NCBI RefSeq assembly: GCF_900094735.1
Contig: NZ_FMBM01000001.1
Span: forward strand, 558,001 to 622,000
DNA length: 64,000 bases
Direction: 5' to 3'
Source: Saliniramus fredricksonii
Lineage (GTDB): Bacteria > Pseudomonadota > Alphaproteobacteria > Rhizobiales > Beijerinckiaceae
Shown here: positions 19,089 to 29,600 of the stretch, in pieces
Position numbering within the stretch: the first letter of the stretch is position 1
How the letters are laid out: every line of letters begins with the position of its first letter
Program-made: the position numbers and the translations under genes
Notes under the pieces: model-generated
Seen by the model: only the letters and a program-made list of their open reading frames with translations
The model's database searches: none
What the model was told of the DNA's origin: nothing

Positions 19089-19111
19089 CACCCGGCAAGT
19101 TTTGCCGGGTG
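19089..19111 (-). promoter_or_regulatory. 10-bp stem, 3-base loop hairpin in the flhA leader
   Basis: CACCCGGCAA pairs perfectly with TTGCCGGGTG around a GTT loop. It lies 18 bases upstream of the flhA start and downstream of the molybdenum hydroxylase stop. It could end transcription from the upstream operon (no T-run) or form a stable 5' leader structure on the flhA message. Confidence 0.6.
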
Positions 19112-19116
19112 TATGG

Positions 19117-19131
19117 TTACCGAAGGGTTAA
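19117..19131 (-). promoter_or_regulatory. candidate CtrA-binding site upstream of flhA
   Basis: The minus strand reads TTAA-CCCTTCG-GTAA, one base off the TTAA-N7-TTAA CtrA consensus. It is centred about 53 bases upstream of the flhA ATG. CtrA directly controls early flagellar genes in Caulobacter and relatives, which supports the reading, but the site is seen by eye only. Confidence 0.5.
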
Positions 19132-19168
19132 GACCGCTGTGATCAGGCGCCGCGCGCCTTGTGGACGA

Positions 19169-21382
19169 TCAGGCGCCGCGCGCCCTGGAGAGATCGATCG
19201 GCAGCGCGCGTATGCGCAGGCCCGTGGCGGCATGGACGGCATTGCAGATCGCAGGCGCCAGCGGCGGAACGCCGGGCTCGCCCATTCCCGTGGGCAGCGC
19301 ATCCGATTCGACGAGATGTACCTCGACGCGCGGCATCTCGGTGAAGCGCGTCGGTTCGAACGTGTCGAAATTGCCTTCGACCACGCGGCCCTCATCCAGC
19401 GTGACGGCGTTGCGCAGGACGGAGGAGAGCGCGAAGCCGATGGCGCCCTCGACCTGGGCGCGGACATTGTCGGGATTGATCACGATGCCGCAATCCACCG
19501 CCGCGACGATACGCTCGACGCGGAGATCGTCGCCTTCGACGGCGACTTCCGCCACCATCGCGACATGAGAGCCGAAGGAGCGATGCACCGCGACGCCGCG
19601 CCCGCGCCGGATGCCATTGCCCGCCGGCATCTCGCCGCCCCATCCGGACCTGTCCGCAGCGAGCCGCAAGACGGTCGCATCGCGCGGTGATTGCCCAAGA
19701 AAGTACAACCGATAAGCGACGGGATCGGCACCTGCGATGGCCGCGAGCTCATCCATCATGGTCTCGGTCACCTGCGCCGTATGGGTATGCCCCACCGATC
19801 GCCACCACAGCACGGGAACCTGTTCGCGGGTATTGTGGATCTCGAGCCGGAAATCATCGAGCGCATAGATCGGATCATCAGCGCCCTCCACCGTCTGGTG
19901 TTCGATGCCGGAGAGGTCCATTGCTTCGAAGGCGCTGCCGGCCAGGATCGGCTTGCCCACGATGCGCTGCACCCAGGAGCGCGGCAGATTGTCGGCGCCC
20001 AGCCCCACCAGCACGCGGTGATGCACCATCGGGCGATAATAGCCGGCGCGCATATCGTCCTCACGCGTCCAGACCAGATGAATCGGCGCGCGCTCTCCCG
20101 TCGCCTTGAGAACATGAGCGGCTTCGGCGATCCAGTCGGAAGTCGTCGCGCCCCGGCGCCCGAAGGAGCCGCCCGCAAACAGCGTGTTCAGCGTCACCCG
20201 GTCCGCCGTGACGCCCATGATCCGTGCGATCACCGCCTGGTCGAGCGTCTGCATCTGAAAGGCGCCCCAGGCCGCGTAGCCGCCATCCGCCTTGCGTTCG
20301 ACCACACCATTCAGAGGCTCCATGGCCGCATGGGCGAGATAGGGAAAGTCGTATGCCGCCTCGATGATGCGCACGGCATTGCGCATACCGGCATTCGCGT
20401 CGCCCCGAAAGGCCGCACGCCGTCCCGGCTCGAGGCCGAGCGCGTGGAATTCCGCGCGCAGATCGTCGCTGGAGCGCGTCTCCGCGCGGCTCTCGTCCCA
20501 GCGCACGGAAAGCGCCTCGCGCCCCTTCATCGCCGACCAGGTATCGCGCGCGACCACGGCGACGCCGGTCGGGATGGCCACGACATCGACTACGCCGGGC
20601 ACCGCCCGTGCGGCCGTATCGTCGAAGCCTGCGAGCCGCGCACCGAAGCGCGGCGGATGCGCCACCATGGCAGTGAGCTGGCCCGGACGGCGGATATCGA
20701 GGGAATAGACCGCTTCCCCGCGCGCCTTCGCCGCACCGTCGAGACGCGGGCGGTGCTTGCCGACATGGACGAAATCCGCACGGGTCTTCAGGATCGGATC
20801 AGCGGGAATCGCGCGCGCAGCCGCAGCGGCGGCAAAAGCGCCGAAACCGGATTCGCGTCCGCTCGCCTGATGGCGGATACGCCCGTTCGCGACGGTGACA
20901 TCGCCCGGCGCGACACCCCATTCCTGCGCAGCGGCGCCAATCAGCATGGCGCGTGCCGCAGCACCGGCCTTGCGCAGCTGCATCCAGGAATTGGGTATGC
21001 CGGTGGAAGCGCCCGTTCCCTGCACGGGTCCGAAGCTGAGATTGTTGTACAGGCGATGATCGGCAGGGGCGAAGGCAAAGCGCATCTGCTCCCAATCCGC
21101 ATCAAGCTCCTCGGCGACGATGGTGGTGAGCCCCGTCGCGATGCCCTGCCCCATATCGAGATGCTTGATCAGCACCGTCACCGTGTCGTCGGCATCGATG
21201 CGGATGAAGGCGTCCGGACGCGCCGGCGGGTCGAATTCGGGCGCGTCCGCAGCCGCGCCGGCACGGCGCGCCCCGAACCCGGTCGCGACACCGACGACCA
21301 GGGCGCCGGTCAACGCCGCACCGCCCTTCAGCAGGCTGCGGCGGGAGGGCCGGGAGATCTCCGTGAGCGGGCGGAAAAGCAT
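19169..21382 (-). CDS. molybdopterin-binding subunit of a xanthine dehydrogenase-family hydroxylase (IorB-like)
   Basis: The 737-residue product begins with a twin-arginine signal ([19 protein letters not shown]), so it is exported folded. The rest matches the large subunit of isoquinoline 1-oxidoreductase/aldehyde oxidase-type enzymes: [20 protein letters not shown] near the start, [19 protein letters not shown] for cofactor contacts, and the [15 protein letters not shown] stretch with the catalytic Glu near the end. The substrate, an aldehyde or N-heterocycle, cannot be told. It starts 11 bases after the iron-sulfur subunit. The usual third, cytochrome c subunit is not adjacent. Confidence 0.88.
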   Translation of the reverse strand: MLFRPLTEISRPSRRSLLKGGAALTGALVVGVATGFGARRAGAAADAPEFDPPARPDAFIRIDADDTVTVLIKHLDMGQGIATGLTTIVAEELDADWEQMRFAFAPADHRLYNNLSFGPVQGTGASTGIPNSWMQLRKAGAAARAMLIGAAAQEWGVAPGDVTVANGRIRHQASGRESGFGAFAAAAAARAIPADPILKTRADFVHVGKHRPRLDGAAKARGEAVYSLDIRRPGQLTAMVAHPPRFGARLAGFDDTAARAVPGVVDVVAIPTGVAVVARDTWSAMKGREALSVRWDESRAETRSSDDLRAEFHALGLEPGRRAAFRGDANAGMRNAVRIIEAAYDFPYLAHAAMEPLNGVVERKADGGYAAWGAFQMQTLDQAVIARIMGVTADRVTLNTLFAGGSFGRRGATTSDWIAEAAHVLKATGERAPIHLVWTREDDMRAGYYRPMVHHRVLVGLGADNLPRSWVQRIVGKPILAGSAFEAMDLSGIEHQTVEGADDPIYALDDFRLEIHNTREQVPVLWWRSVGHTHTAQVTETMMDELAAIAGADPVAYRLYFLGQSPRDATVLRLAADRSGWGGEMPAGNGIRRGRGVAVHRSFGSHVAMVAEVAVEGDDLRVERIVAAVDCGIVINPDNVRAQVEGAIGFALSSVLRNAVTLDEGRVVEGNFDTFEPTRFTEMPRVEVHLVESDALPTGMGEPGVPPLAPAICNAVHAATGLRIRALPIDLSRARGA

Positions 21383-21393
21383 GATGATCTCCC

Positions 21394-21852
21394 TCAGGCC
21401 AGCGCGATGGCGGCATCGCGCACGGCGTCGCGGATGCGTTGATAGGCCCCGCAACGGCACAGATTGGCGTCCATCGCCTGCGCGATATCGTCATCGCTCG
21501 GATCGCTGTTTTGCGCCAGAAGCTCTATGGCGCGGATGATCTGGCCGGGCTGGCAATAGCCGCATTGCGAGACATCGCGGTCGATCCAGGCTCCGATCAC
21601 CGCATCGGCGACGCGCCCCTTCGCCCCCTCGATCGTGGTGATCGTCGCGCCGTCGACATCCTCCAGCGGCACCACGCAGGCCGGCATGGCCATGTCGTTG
21701 ACGAGGACGAGGCAGGCGCCGCATTGCGCGATGCCGCAGCTGTATTTCGCGCCGGTCAGCCCGAGATGATCACGCAGGGCCCAGAGCAACGGCATCTGCG
21801 GATCGAGATCGAGCTCATGGCTCTCGCCGTTGACCGTCAGACTGATCATCAC
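21394..21852 (-). CDS. (2Fe-2S)-binding subunit of the molybdenum hydroxylase (IorA-like)
   Basis: This 152-residue small subunit carries two [2Fe-2S] clusters: a plant-ferredoxin-type site CGIAQCGAC with a later Cys in MPACVVPLE, and the C-terminal site CGYCQPGQI plus CRCGAYQR. It passes electrons from the molybdenum centre of the downstream subunit. The two genes form an operon, with the small subunit first. ATG 21852 and ATG 21849 are equivalent starts. A short inverted repeat lies about 40 bases upstream. Confidence 0.92.
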   Translation of the reverse strand: MMISLTVNGESHELDLDPQMPLLWALRDHLGLTGAKYSCGIAQCGACLVLVNDMAMPACVVPLEDVDGATITTIEGAKGRVADAVIGAWIDRDVSQCGYCQPGQIIRAIELLAQNSDPSDDDIAQAMDANLCRCGAYQRIRDAVRDAAIALA

Positions 21853-21892
21853 CCGCTCCCGCCTTGCCTGTCCGTCACCCGTAAATTTCTCA

Positions 21893-21905
21893 CCTACAAG
21901 GTAGG
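21893..21905 (-). promoter_or_regulatory. short inverted repeat upstream of the hydroxylase operon
   Basis: CCTAC-AAG-GTAGG is a 5-bp perfect inverted repeat, about 41 bases before the iron-sulfur subunit start. Its size and place fit a repressor operator of TetR type, but no regulator gene is adjacent. Confidence 0.3.
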
Positions 21906-22051
21906 AAGGCTAACACGCGCCGCCACCCGGGCAAGTACGAACCGCCCGAAAATCGGGCAAGTGCGGCGGCGCAAAGCCGCATCCGCAGCCTTCGCCTTGT
22001 CAGGCGTCGTTTTCTGATCGAACGTCTCGCGGAAGCGGAGGGTTGCGTCGC

Positions 22052-23683
22052 ATGCAGGATCAGGAGCCCCGGGCCGCCGGGACATTCGATTACATCGTGG
22101 TGGGCGGCGGCACGGCGGGGTGCGTTCTCGCCAACCGGCTGAGCGCGGATCCGCGCAACAGCGTGCTCGTGATCGAGGCCGGTGGCGTGCCCCGCTCACC
22201 CTGGATCGACATTCCCGCCGCTTTCGGCAAGACCTGGAAGGATCCACGCTACAACTGGAACTTCGCCACCCATCCCGAGCCCGGCACCGGCGATCGGGCG
22301 ATCCCCGTGCCGCGCGGACGCAGCCTCGGCGGATCGAGCCTGATCAATGGCAGCATCTATGTGCGCGGCCAGCGCGAGGATTACGATCTGTGGGCGCAAT
22401 CCGGAGCGCGCGGCTGGAGCTTCGCCGATGTGCTGCCCTATTTCCGCAAGCTGGAGCGCTTTGCCGACGATACCCCGGATGCCGGGCTGCGCGGTACAGA
22501 CGGGCCGATGGACGTGATCCGCGTGCCCGAGCGCCATCCCCTGCTCGACGCCTTCATCGCCTCCGGGCAGGCAGCGGGGCATCCGCTCAACCCCGATTAC
22601 AACGGCAGCCGCCAGGACGGTTTCGGCTATTATCAGGTGATGCAGCGCAAGGGACGGCGCTGGAGCGCCTATCGCGCCTGGCTCGAACCCGCCATGCGCC
22701 GGCCCAACCTCACCCTGCGCACCGGATGCACCGCCACGTGCCTGACCTTGGCTGATGGCCGCGCACAGGGCATCCGCTACCGCCGTGCCGGCATCGCGGA
22801 ACACGCGCAGGCGCGCGGGGAGGTCATCCTGACCGCCGGCGCGATCCAGAGCCCGCATCTGATGGAGCTCTCCGGCATCGGCGATCCGCAGGTGCTCGCG
22901 CAGGCGGGCCTGCCGGTGAACCATGCCCTGCCGGGGGTGGGGGCGAATTACCAGGATCACTACGCCACCCGCATGAACTGGCGCGTCACGCAGCCGGTCA
23001 CCCTCAACGAGCAGACCCGTGGCTGGCGCCTCCTGCGGGCCGTCGCGCAGTATCTGCTGACCCGGCGCGGCATCCTCACCCTCGCCACCGGAATGGCCCA
23101 TGGCTTCGTGCGTACGCGTCCGGAGCTGGAAACGCCGGACGTACAATATTTCTTCGTGCATGCGAGCTACGCGAACGCCGCCGACCGGGTGCTCGACAAG
23201 CGTCCCGGCATGACCATCGGCGTCACCCAGCTGCGGCCCCGTTCGCGTGGTCATATCCATGCCGTGAGCCCCGACCCGCTGACGCCGCCGCGGATCAGCC
23301 CGCGCTTTCTCACCGACGATATCGATTGCGAGACCTTCGCGGCGGGCATGCGCATGGCGCGTGAAATCATGGCGCAGGCCCCGATGCGGGCTTATCTGGG
23401 CGAGGAGATGAATCCCGGCCCCGATTGCAGATCGGATGCGGATCTCATCGCCTTTGCCCGCGCGACCGGCCAGACGATCTATCACCCTGTCGGTACCTGC
23501 GCCATGGGCGAGGGCCCCGGCGCCGTGGTCGATCCGCGCCTGCGGGTACATGGCGTGGCCGGATTGCGCGTCGCCGATGCTTCCGTGATGCCGCATCTCG
23601 TCTCGGCCAATACGCAGGCGGCGGTGATGATGATCGCGGAGAAAGCCGCCGACATGATCCTCGCGGATGCGCCCAGCAGCTGA
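22052..23683 (+). CDS. GMC family FAD-dependent oxidoreductase (choline/alcohol dehydrogenase type)
   Basis: A 543-residue flavoprotein. The N-terminal FAD motif is DYIVVGGGTAGCVLANRLS, the GMC signature 1 is PRGRSLGGSSLINGSIYVRG, signature 2 is GAIQSPHLMELSGIG, and the C-terminal HPVGTCAMG has the family His. It resembles bacterial choline/alcohol dehydrogenases, but no betaine genes (betB, betI) are nearby, so I do not assign betA. The start ATG 22052 has GGAGGG nine bases upstream. It is divergent from the molybdenum hydroxylase, and both act on small oxidisable substrates. Confidence 0.9.
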   Translation: MQDQEPRAAGTFDYIVVGGGTAGCVLANRLSADPRNSVLVIEAGGVPRSPWIDIPAAFGKTWKDPRYNWNFATHPEPGTGDRAIPVPRGRSLGGSSLINGSIYVRGQREDYDLWAQSGARGWSFADVLPYFRKLERFADDTPDAGLRGTDGPMDVIRVPERHPLLDAFIASGQAAGHPLNPDYNGSRQDGFGYYQVMQRKGRRWSAYRAWLEPAMRRPNLTLRTGCTATCLTLADGRAQGIRYRRAGIAEHAQARGEVILTAGAIQSPHLMELSGIGDPQVLAQAGLPVNHALPGVGANYQDHYATRMNWRVTQPVTLNEQTRGWRLLRAVAQYLLTRRGILTLATGMAHGFVRTRPELETPDVQYFFVHASYANAADRVLDKRPGMTIGVTQLRPRSRGHIHAVSPDPLTPPRISPRFLTDDIDCETFAAGMRMAREIMAQAPMRAYLGEEMNPGPDCRSDADLIAFARATGQTIYHPVGTCAMGEGPGAVVDPRLRVHGVAGLRVADASVMPHLVSANTQAAVMMIAEKAADMILADAPSS

Positions 23684-23809
23684 GGCAGGCGCCCCGTCAT
23701 ATTGTGCCGGGTCACAAAATCTTGACTTGGCCAGCGCTTGCGGTCAGTGTCCGCGCCCGCACGCCTCGCCTTCCGCGCGGCGGCTTTGATGGTCTATCAG
23801 CGGAACCGC

Positions 23810-24763
23810 ATGCGTACTTATCTGGATTTCGAAAAGCCCGTTGCCGAGCTCGAGGGCAAGGTCGAGGAACTGCGTCGGATGGGCGAGGCCGACGATGCGG
23901 TGGCGATCTCCGACGACGTCACGCGCCTCGAGGACAAGGCCTCGCAGGCACTTTCGGAGATCTATGCCGCGCTCACGCCCTGGCAGAAGACGCAGGTCGC
24001 GCGCCATCCCCAGCGCCCGCATTTCCGCGATTTCTGCGAGGGGCTGATCAGCGATTTCACGCCGCTGGCCGGAGATCGCAAATTCGGTGAGGACGAAGCC
24101 GTGATGGGCGGTTTCGGGCGGTTTCGCGGTGAACCGGTCTGCGTGATCGGTCAGGAGAAGGGCTCGGACACGCAGGCGCGCATCCGCCACAATTTCGGCA
24201 TGGCCCGGCCCGAGGGCTACCGCAAGGCCGTGCGGCTGATGGAACTCGCCGACCGTTTCGGCCTGCCGGTGCTCAGCTTCGTCGATACGGCGGGCGCCTA
24301 TCCGGGCATCGAGGCGGAAGAGCGCGGCCAGGCCGAGGCGATCGCCCGCTCGACGGAAGCCTGCCTCGGACTGGGCACGCCCAGCGTGGCCCTGGTGATC
24401 GGCGAGGGCGGCTCCGGCGGGGCCATCGCCATCGCCACCGCCAGCAAGGTGCTGATGCTCGAACACGCCATCTACAGCGTGATCTCGCCGGAAGGCGCGG
24501 CCTCGATCCTGTGGCGTGATTCCGCGCGCGCCCAGGATGCAGCGACCAACATGAAGATCACGGCGCAGGATCTGCTCAAGCTTGGCGTGATCGACCGCAT
24601 CGTGAAGGAGCCGATCGGCGGCGCCCATCGTGACCCGCAGGCGGTGATCGAATCCGCCGGCGATGCGATCGCCTCCGCCTTGTCCGATCTGGCCGGCAAG
24701 GATCCCGATGCCCTGCGCGCCCACCGTGCCGACAAGTTCCTCGCCATCGGGCGCAATCTCTGA
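23810..24763 (+). CDS. accA: acetyl-CoA carboxylase carboxyltransferase subunit alpha
   Basis: AccA with AccD transfers carboxyl from biotin to acetyl-CoA, the first step of fatty-acid synthesis. At 317 residues it has the normal length and start (MRTYLDFEKPVAELEGKV). The oxyanion-forming motifs are present: GFGRFRGEPVCVIGQEKG, FVDTAGAYPGIEAEERGQ and GEGGSGGAIAIATASKVLM. The frame is open 24 codons upstream, but the family always starts at this Met. No other acc genes are in the window. Confidence 0.96.
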   Translation: MRTYLDFEKPVAELEGKVEELRRMGEADDAVAISDDVTRLEDKASQALSEIYAALTPWQKTQVARHPQRPHFRDFCEGLISDFTPLAGDRKFGEDEAVMGGFGRFRGEPVCVIGQEKGSDTQARIRHNFGMARPEGYRKAVRLMELADRFGLPVLSFVDTAGAYPGIEAEERGQAEAIARSTEACLGLGTPSVALVIGEGGSGGAIAIATASKVLMLEHAIYSVISPEGAASILWRDSARAQDAATNMKITAQDLLKLGVIDRIVKEPIGGAHRDPQAVIESAGDAIASALSDLAGKDPDALRAHRADKFLAIGRNL

Positions 24764-25007
24764 GCGTGCCCTGCCGGAGCGCTCAGGCACTCCCGGCAGC
24801 GCCGGATGCGAGGCGGATCAAGCATTTGTTAACCACGTTCACCCGCTCTACCCCCTCACTACCCCCTTGCGGTAACGCTTCGCTAACGGTAACGATCATA
24901 CTCAGATGGGTCACCGTCGTAAGCGGTCGCGTCCGTGCGGGTCGAAATGATCGACCGGCGCGCGTTGCGGATACGGGGGTGAAAACGCATTCTGGAGCGG
25001 GGACCCC

Positions 25008-26309
25008 ATGTTGAAGCGTTTGATGCTCGTGGCCGGCATCACGATCGCCCTCGGCGCCTGCAACGCCGATCGTACCGTTTCGTCGAACCGGCACCTCCAG
25101 CCCATCCCGCCGGAGACGGTGGCGCTGATGCAGCGCAACGGCGTGGCGCCCGAAGACCCGATCATGATGCGCATCTTCAAGAAGGAAGCCGAGCTCGAGA
25201 TCTGGAAGGAAGGTCCCGACGGGCGCTACGCGCATCTCAAGACCTACCCGATCTGCCGCTGGTCCGGCCAGCTCGGCCCCAAGCACCGCGAGGGTGACCG
25301 GCAGGCGCCGGAAGGATTCTATACGGTCACGCCGGATCTGATGAATCCGAATTCGGCCTACTACCTCTCCTTCAATCTGGGCTACCCCAACCGTTTCGAC
25401 CGCGAGCACGGACGCACCGGAAAGCACCTGATGGTGCATGGCTCGTGCACCTCCGCCGGCTGCTTCGCCATGACCGATGAAACCGTGGCCGAGATCTACG
25501 CCATCGCCCGTGAGGCCTTTGCCGGCGGGCAGCGCGGTTTCCAGGTCCAGTCCCTGCCCTTCCGGATGAACCCGGAGAATCTGGCGCAAAAGCGTTACGA
25601 CGAGAACATCGCCTTCTGGCGCAATCTCAAGGAAGGGCACGATCATTTCAAGGTGACCCAGCGCCCGCCGCAGGTCGAAGTCTGCAATGGACGCTATTCC
25701 TTCAACACCCAGGGATGCGCGCCGACGGACGAGCGCGTCACGCAGGCCGTGGCCGAGCGTCGCAGCCGTGACGAGACCCGTATCGCGCAATTGATCGAGC
25801 GCGGCACGCAGGCCGTGCGGCTCGTCTATCAGGATGGTGGCAGCCACCCCTCCTTCCAGAATCAGGCCGTGGCCTTCGCCAGCGCCACCGATGCATCACA
25901 GCTGTCGCGTCGCGCGCAGCGCCTCGGCCAGGTCTCGCGCCCGGATGCGATCGCGAGCGGCCCGCGGACGATTCCCGTCGGGTCGGATGGTCAGCCCCTG
26001 GAATCATCCGCTGCGACGACCTTCGCGCAGAGGCAGACCCCCGCCCCGGGCGCCACATCCGCTGCGGGCACCGCCGAGGCGGGTGACGGCGGCGTCACCA
26101 GCGTGGCACGCGAGGATGCGCCGCCGACCCGTCCGCTGCATCAGCGCCTGTTCGGCAACCTGTTTTCGCGTGACCGCCTGTCGGGCGACGAACCGACGCA
26201 GCCGGATGCGACAGAACCTCCGACACCGCCGCAACGGGGCGCGCAGATGCTCAATGGCGCGCAGCCGCTCACGCCGCATGGCGATGCCCGCTACACGTCG
26301 TTCCGCTGA
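25008..26309 (+). CDS. L,D-transpeptidase family lipoprotein (YafK/YkuD domain)
   Basis: The 433-residue product has a lipoprotein signal with lipobox LGAC at residues 15-18, then a YkuD catalytic domain (about residues 50-190). Its active site is HGSCTSAGCFAM with His144 and nucleophile Cys152, the YafK/DpaA arrangement. YafK-like enzymes cleave the link between Braun-type lipoprotein and peptidoglycan, while others form 3-3 crosslinks; which applies here is open. The C-terminal about 180 residues are low complexity (Pro, Thr, Ala) and probably disordered. A 244-base promoter gap precedes it. Confidence 0.87.
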   Translation: MLKRLMLVAGITIALGACNADRTVSSNRHLQPIPPETVALMQRNGVAPEDPIMMRIFKKEAELEIWKEGPDGRYAHLKTYPICRWSGQLGPKHREGDRQAPEGFYTVTPDLMNPNSAYYLSFNLGYPNRFDREHGRTGKHLMVHGSCTSAGCFAMTDETVAEIYAIAREAFAGGQRGFQVQSLPFRMNPENLAQKRYDENIAFWRNLKEGHDHFKVTQRPPQVEVCNGRYSFNTQGCAPTDERVTQAVAERRSRDETRIAQLIERGTQAVRLVYQDGGSHPSFQNQAVAFASATDASQLSRRAQRLGQVSRPDAIASGPRTIPVGSDGQPLESSAATTFAQRQTPAPGATSAAGTAEAGDGGVTSVAREDAPPTRPLHQRLFGNLFSRDRLSGDEPTQPDATEPPTPPQRGAQMLNGAQPLTPHGDARYTSFR

Positions 26310-26634
26310 GTGCGCGAATCGCCACTGATTCGCGGACGCCGACCAACGGTTGCCAGGAATCCTCAACCCTTCCCCTGACAGGCATCATCTCCGTCGGGGG
26401 CAGCGTCGCCTTTGCCGGAAGCACGCCTTATGGTCAACGGGATGTTAATTTTAACAATCAATGAATGAGATTTTAACTTCCTGTTTACCCTAACGCGAAA
26501 GACTCACCTCACGATGACGGAGAAAGCCGGATCGGCCACGCGGTCGAATCAGCTGATCCCGGATCGGGGTCCGGCGCGAAGGGGCGGCGCCGGAACCGGG
26601 TGAACAATCTGTCCCACCGTTCGAGAGCGCAGCG
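26310..26634 (+). promoter_or_regulatory. 325-bp intergenic region with a candidate CtrA site upstream of podJ
   Basis: The region is AT-rich around 26440-26490. The element TTAA-CTTCCTG-TTTA at 26473-26487 is one base from the TTAA-N7-TTAA CtrA consensus and lies about 150 bases before the start codon. A GACTC (GANTC, CcrM methylation) site follows near 26500. Together these suggest cell-cycle control of the polar protein downstream. No ribosome site stronger than GAGAGCGCAGCG is visible before ATG 26635. Confidence 0.5.
26313..26334 (+). terminator. hairpin after the L,D-transpeptidase gene
   Basis: CGCGAATC and GATTCGCG form an 8-bp perfect stem with a six-base loop, three bases past the stop codon. 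There is no T-run, so termination strength is uncertain. Both arms contain GANTC, the CcrM methylation sequence. Confidence 0.45.
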
Positions 26635-29600
26635 ATGCGGCACAACGTCCAGAGCAATACCCCCTGGTATCTGGAGGGACTTGATCCCGATACACGCGAT
26701 GCCGCTCGTGAAGCGGCGCGTCGCTCGGGCATGAGCCTCGACGAATGGCTCCAGGCAACGATCTCCGATCGCGCAACACGCGCTTTCAGCGAACGTGGCC
26801 ATCCCGAACGGGGTTACCCGGAGCGCGGCTATCCCGAACGGGGTTACCCGGAGCGGGGCTATCCGGAGCGGGGTTACGCCGAGCGCGAACCGGCCGAGCC
26901 CGCACCCACGGTGCGCCGTCGTGCCGCTCCCGCCCGCAGCCAGGCGCCTCAGGGTTACGGCTCGGCTTATGACGAGCTCGACGCCATTGCCGCACGCATC
27001 AACAAGGCGACGCGCCAACGCGGCCAGGCTCCCGCCGGCCAGCGCGCGGAAGGGCGCTCCCCCGAAGGACGTGCCGAGGGACGCGCTGCCCAGCACGGCG
27101 GCATCGACGCCATCGTCAGCGCCGTTGCCGGCGAGACCGAGCGCCGCAGCCGCGAATCCAATGCCCGCACCGCCGAGGCGCTCGATTCCGTGGTGCGCTG
27201 GATCGAGCGCAACGAAGAGCGCATGAACGAGAGCACGCGCACGCTTTCGGAGAGCACGCGTATGGCGCTCGAGCGCCAGGACCACACCGCGAACGTGCTC
27301 GGTGAAGCGCTGGCCATGATGACCAAGCGCCTCGACGATATCGAACACAAGGTCGTGGACGGCCAGCAGCCCTCCATCAGCGCCGCCTTGCAGGCCGTGG
27401 AGAAGGTCGAGGCGCATCTGGCCCGGCTCAGCGAGAGCCAGGCCCAGACCAAGGCCGAGATCGAAGCCGCCCGCGCAGCCCAGGCCGAACAGACCCGCCG
27501 CGATGCCGACCGCGGCAATGCGGCCGAACAGGCCGCACAGGAAGCCGAGCGCCGCGCCCAGGAGGAAGCGCAGGCCCTGCTCGGACGCCAGCAGGAAACC
27601 ATCGAGAATGCCCTGCGCTCCTTCGAGGATCGCATCGCCGCGATCACGGAGAAGCTCGCCGAAACCAATTCGCGCAGTCAGGAGGCGCAGGCACGCCATC
27701 CCGCGCGGGGCGAAGCCACCGACAAATCCGCGCGCGAACGTCCCCGTTCGGGCCTCGCTGCCGAGTTGCAGAGCGCGGTGGCCGAAATCCGCGCCCGCCA
27801 GAGCGCGCTCGATGCCGAGGACCAGAATACCAGCCGGCGCAATACGGAGGAGATGCTCTCCACCCTGCGCGGTGACGTGGCCCGCCTCGGCGCCCAGTTG
27901 CAGGCGGTGAAGGAAACCGGAAGCCGCGAGGGCGAGCAGAGCCGGCGTGCCGTTGCCGATATCGGCAAGGACGTTCGCAATGATCTCGATGCCCTGTCGC
28001 AGAAACTCGAAGGCCTCGCGCGCAACGACGAACTCGCCGATCTCGAGGAATCCCTGTCCGAACTGACCCGCGAGGCCATCCGCGCCGCCGATGCCGGCCG
28101 CGACAAGGAGCTCGCGCGTATCAACGGTCTGATCGAGCGCGTCCAGACCGAGATCGCCGGCATTGCCGAGGCCACTGCCGAAGGCGTCCATGCCAGGATC
28201 GCCGAGGATTACCGCAAGCTCTCGGCCCAGATCGAGACGCTGGGCAGTTCCGATCGTGAACTCGCCGCGACGCTCACCCGCGAACTGGAAGCGATGCGCA
28301 GCCTCTATGGCCAGCTCGCCGATCCGAGCCGGGTGGACGAGCTGAACGCACAGCTGCGGGAATTGTCACATCGGGTCGGCCACATGGCGCGCGGCCAGAT
28401 CGACGCGGTGGAATTCGCCACGCTTCGCAGCGCCGTCGACGACATTCGCGGCGCGGTCAAGGCGTCGCGGGCGACACAGGCCGATGCCGATCAGATCCGC
28501 GAGCAGTTCGGCAATCTGTCCGGCAAGCTCGATACGCTCTCCGAGCGCATGCCGCAGGTCGACCTCTCCCTGCTCGGGCGTCAATACGAGGACCTGGCCG
28601 GGCGGATTTCGCAAATTGCGGCCAATGACAGCCGCGCGGAGATCACATCGCTCGGCGAGCGGGTCGAGAGCATGGCCGGACGGCTCGAGGAGCTCGCCGG
28701 ACGGCTGAGCGGCAAGCAGGCCGAGGCGATGGCGCGCGAAGTCGCGGCGATGTCGGCGGATCTGCAGAACCTGCCCCAGGCCGGCAGTGCGGAACTCGGC
28801 GCGCTGGCCCGGCAATTCGAAAGCCTCAACACCAAGATCGACGAGCTCGCCGCCCGCCCGGCCAATGCGGATCTCAGCCCCGTGGCGCGTCAGATCGAAG
28901 CGCTCGAGCGCAAGCTCGACGAGACCTGGCAGGCCCGCACCACTGCTCCGGAAGTGCCGGCGGAAGTGCTCGCCCGGCTGGACGAGCTCGCCGCCCGGAT
29001 CGATCGTATCGGCAATGCCGAACGCCCGGATTTCGAGCGTGAGTTCAAGCAGCTTCAGAGCAACCTCGAAGCGGCCATGGCCTCGTCGAGCGCCCGGCCC
29101 CCGGTCGGTTTCGAGGCGCTGATGGAGCGCATGGACCAGATCGACGAGAATCTGCGCGCCGTCGATCTGCGCAGTGAAGTCCGTCCGCTGGAGGATATGC
29201 TCTATCAGCTCGCCGCCCGGCTCGACGCCGCCGAGCAGCCCAATGCGGGCCTTGAAGCGATCGACGCCCTCGAAGCGCAGATCTCCGAGATCGCCAAACG
29301 CCTCGAGAGCGAGCGCGATGCCGACGCCGAGCCGAGCCCGCTCGACAAGGCCATGGACGATCTCATGCGCCAGATCGAGAGCATGCGCGAAGGCGCCGTC
29401 GAGGCGGCGGAACGCGCGGCCAAGGCCGCCATTGCCGATACGCTGGAGGCCTTGCCGAAGGGCGATTCGCCCGGAGAGATCGACTTCCTCAGCAAGTCTC
29501 TGGCCGATCTGAAGGATCTCCAGAATGCTGCGGAACAGCGCAGCATGGACACGCTCGGCAGCGTCCAGGGGACGCTCGACAAGCTGGTCGAGCGGCTGAC

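Noticed and set aside
16822-19131. 769-codon open frame on the plus strand opposite flhA
   Set aside because: It mirrors flhA, is rich in Arg/His/Gln/Asp typical of antisense frames in high-GC genes, and matches no family.
19691-21442. 583-codon plus-strand frame opposite the molybdenum hydroxylase
   Set aside because: The minus frame carries clear Tat signal and hydroxylase motifs; the plus frame is a His/Arg-rich shadow.
22052-23683. betA (choline dehydrogenase) by name
   Set aside because: GMC motifs are clear but the betaine operon genes are absent, so the substrate is left open.
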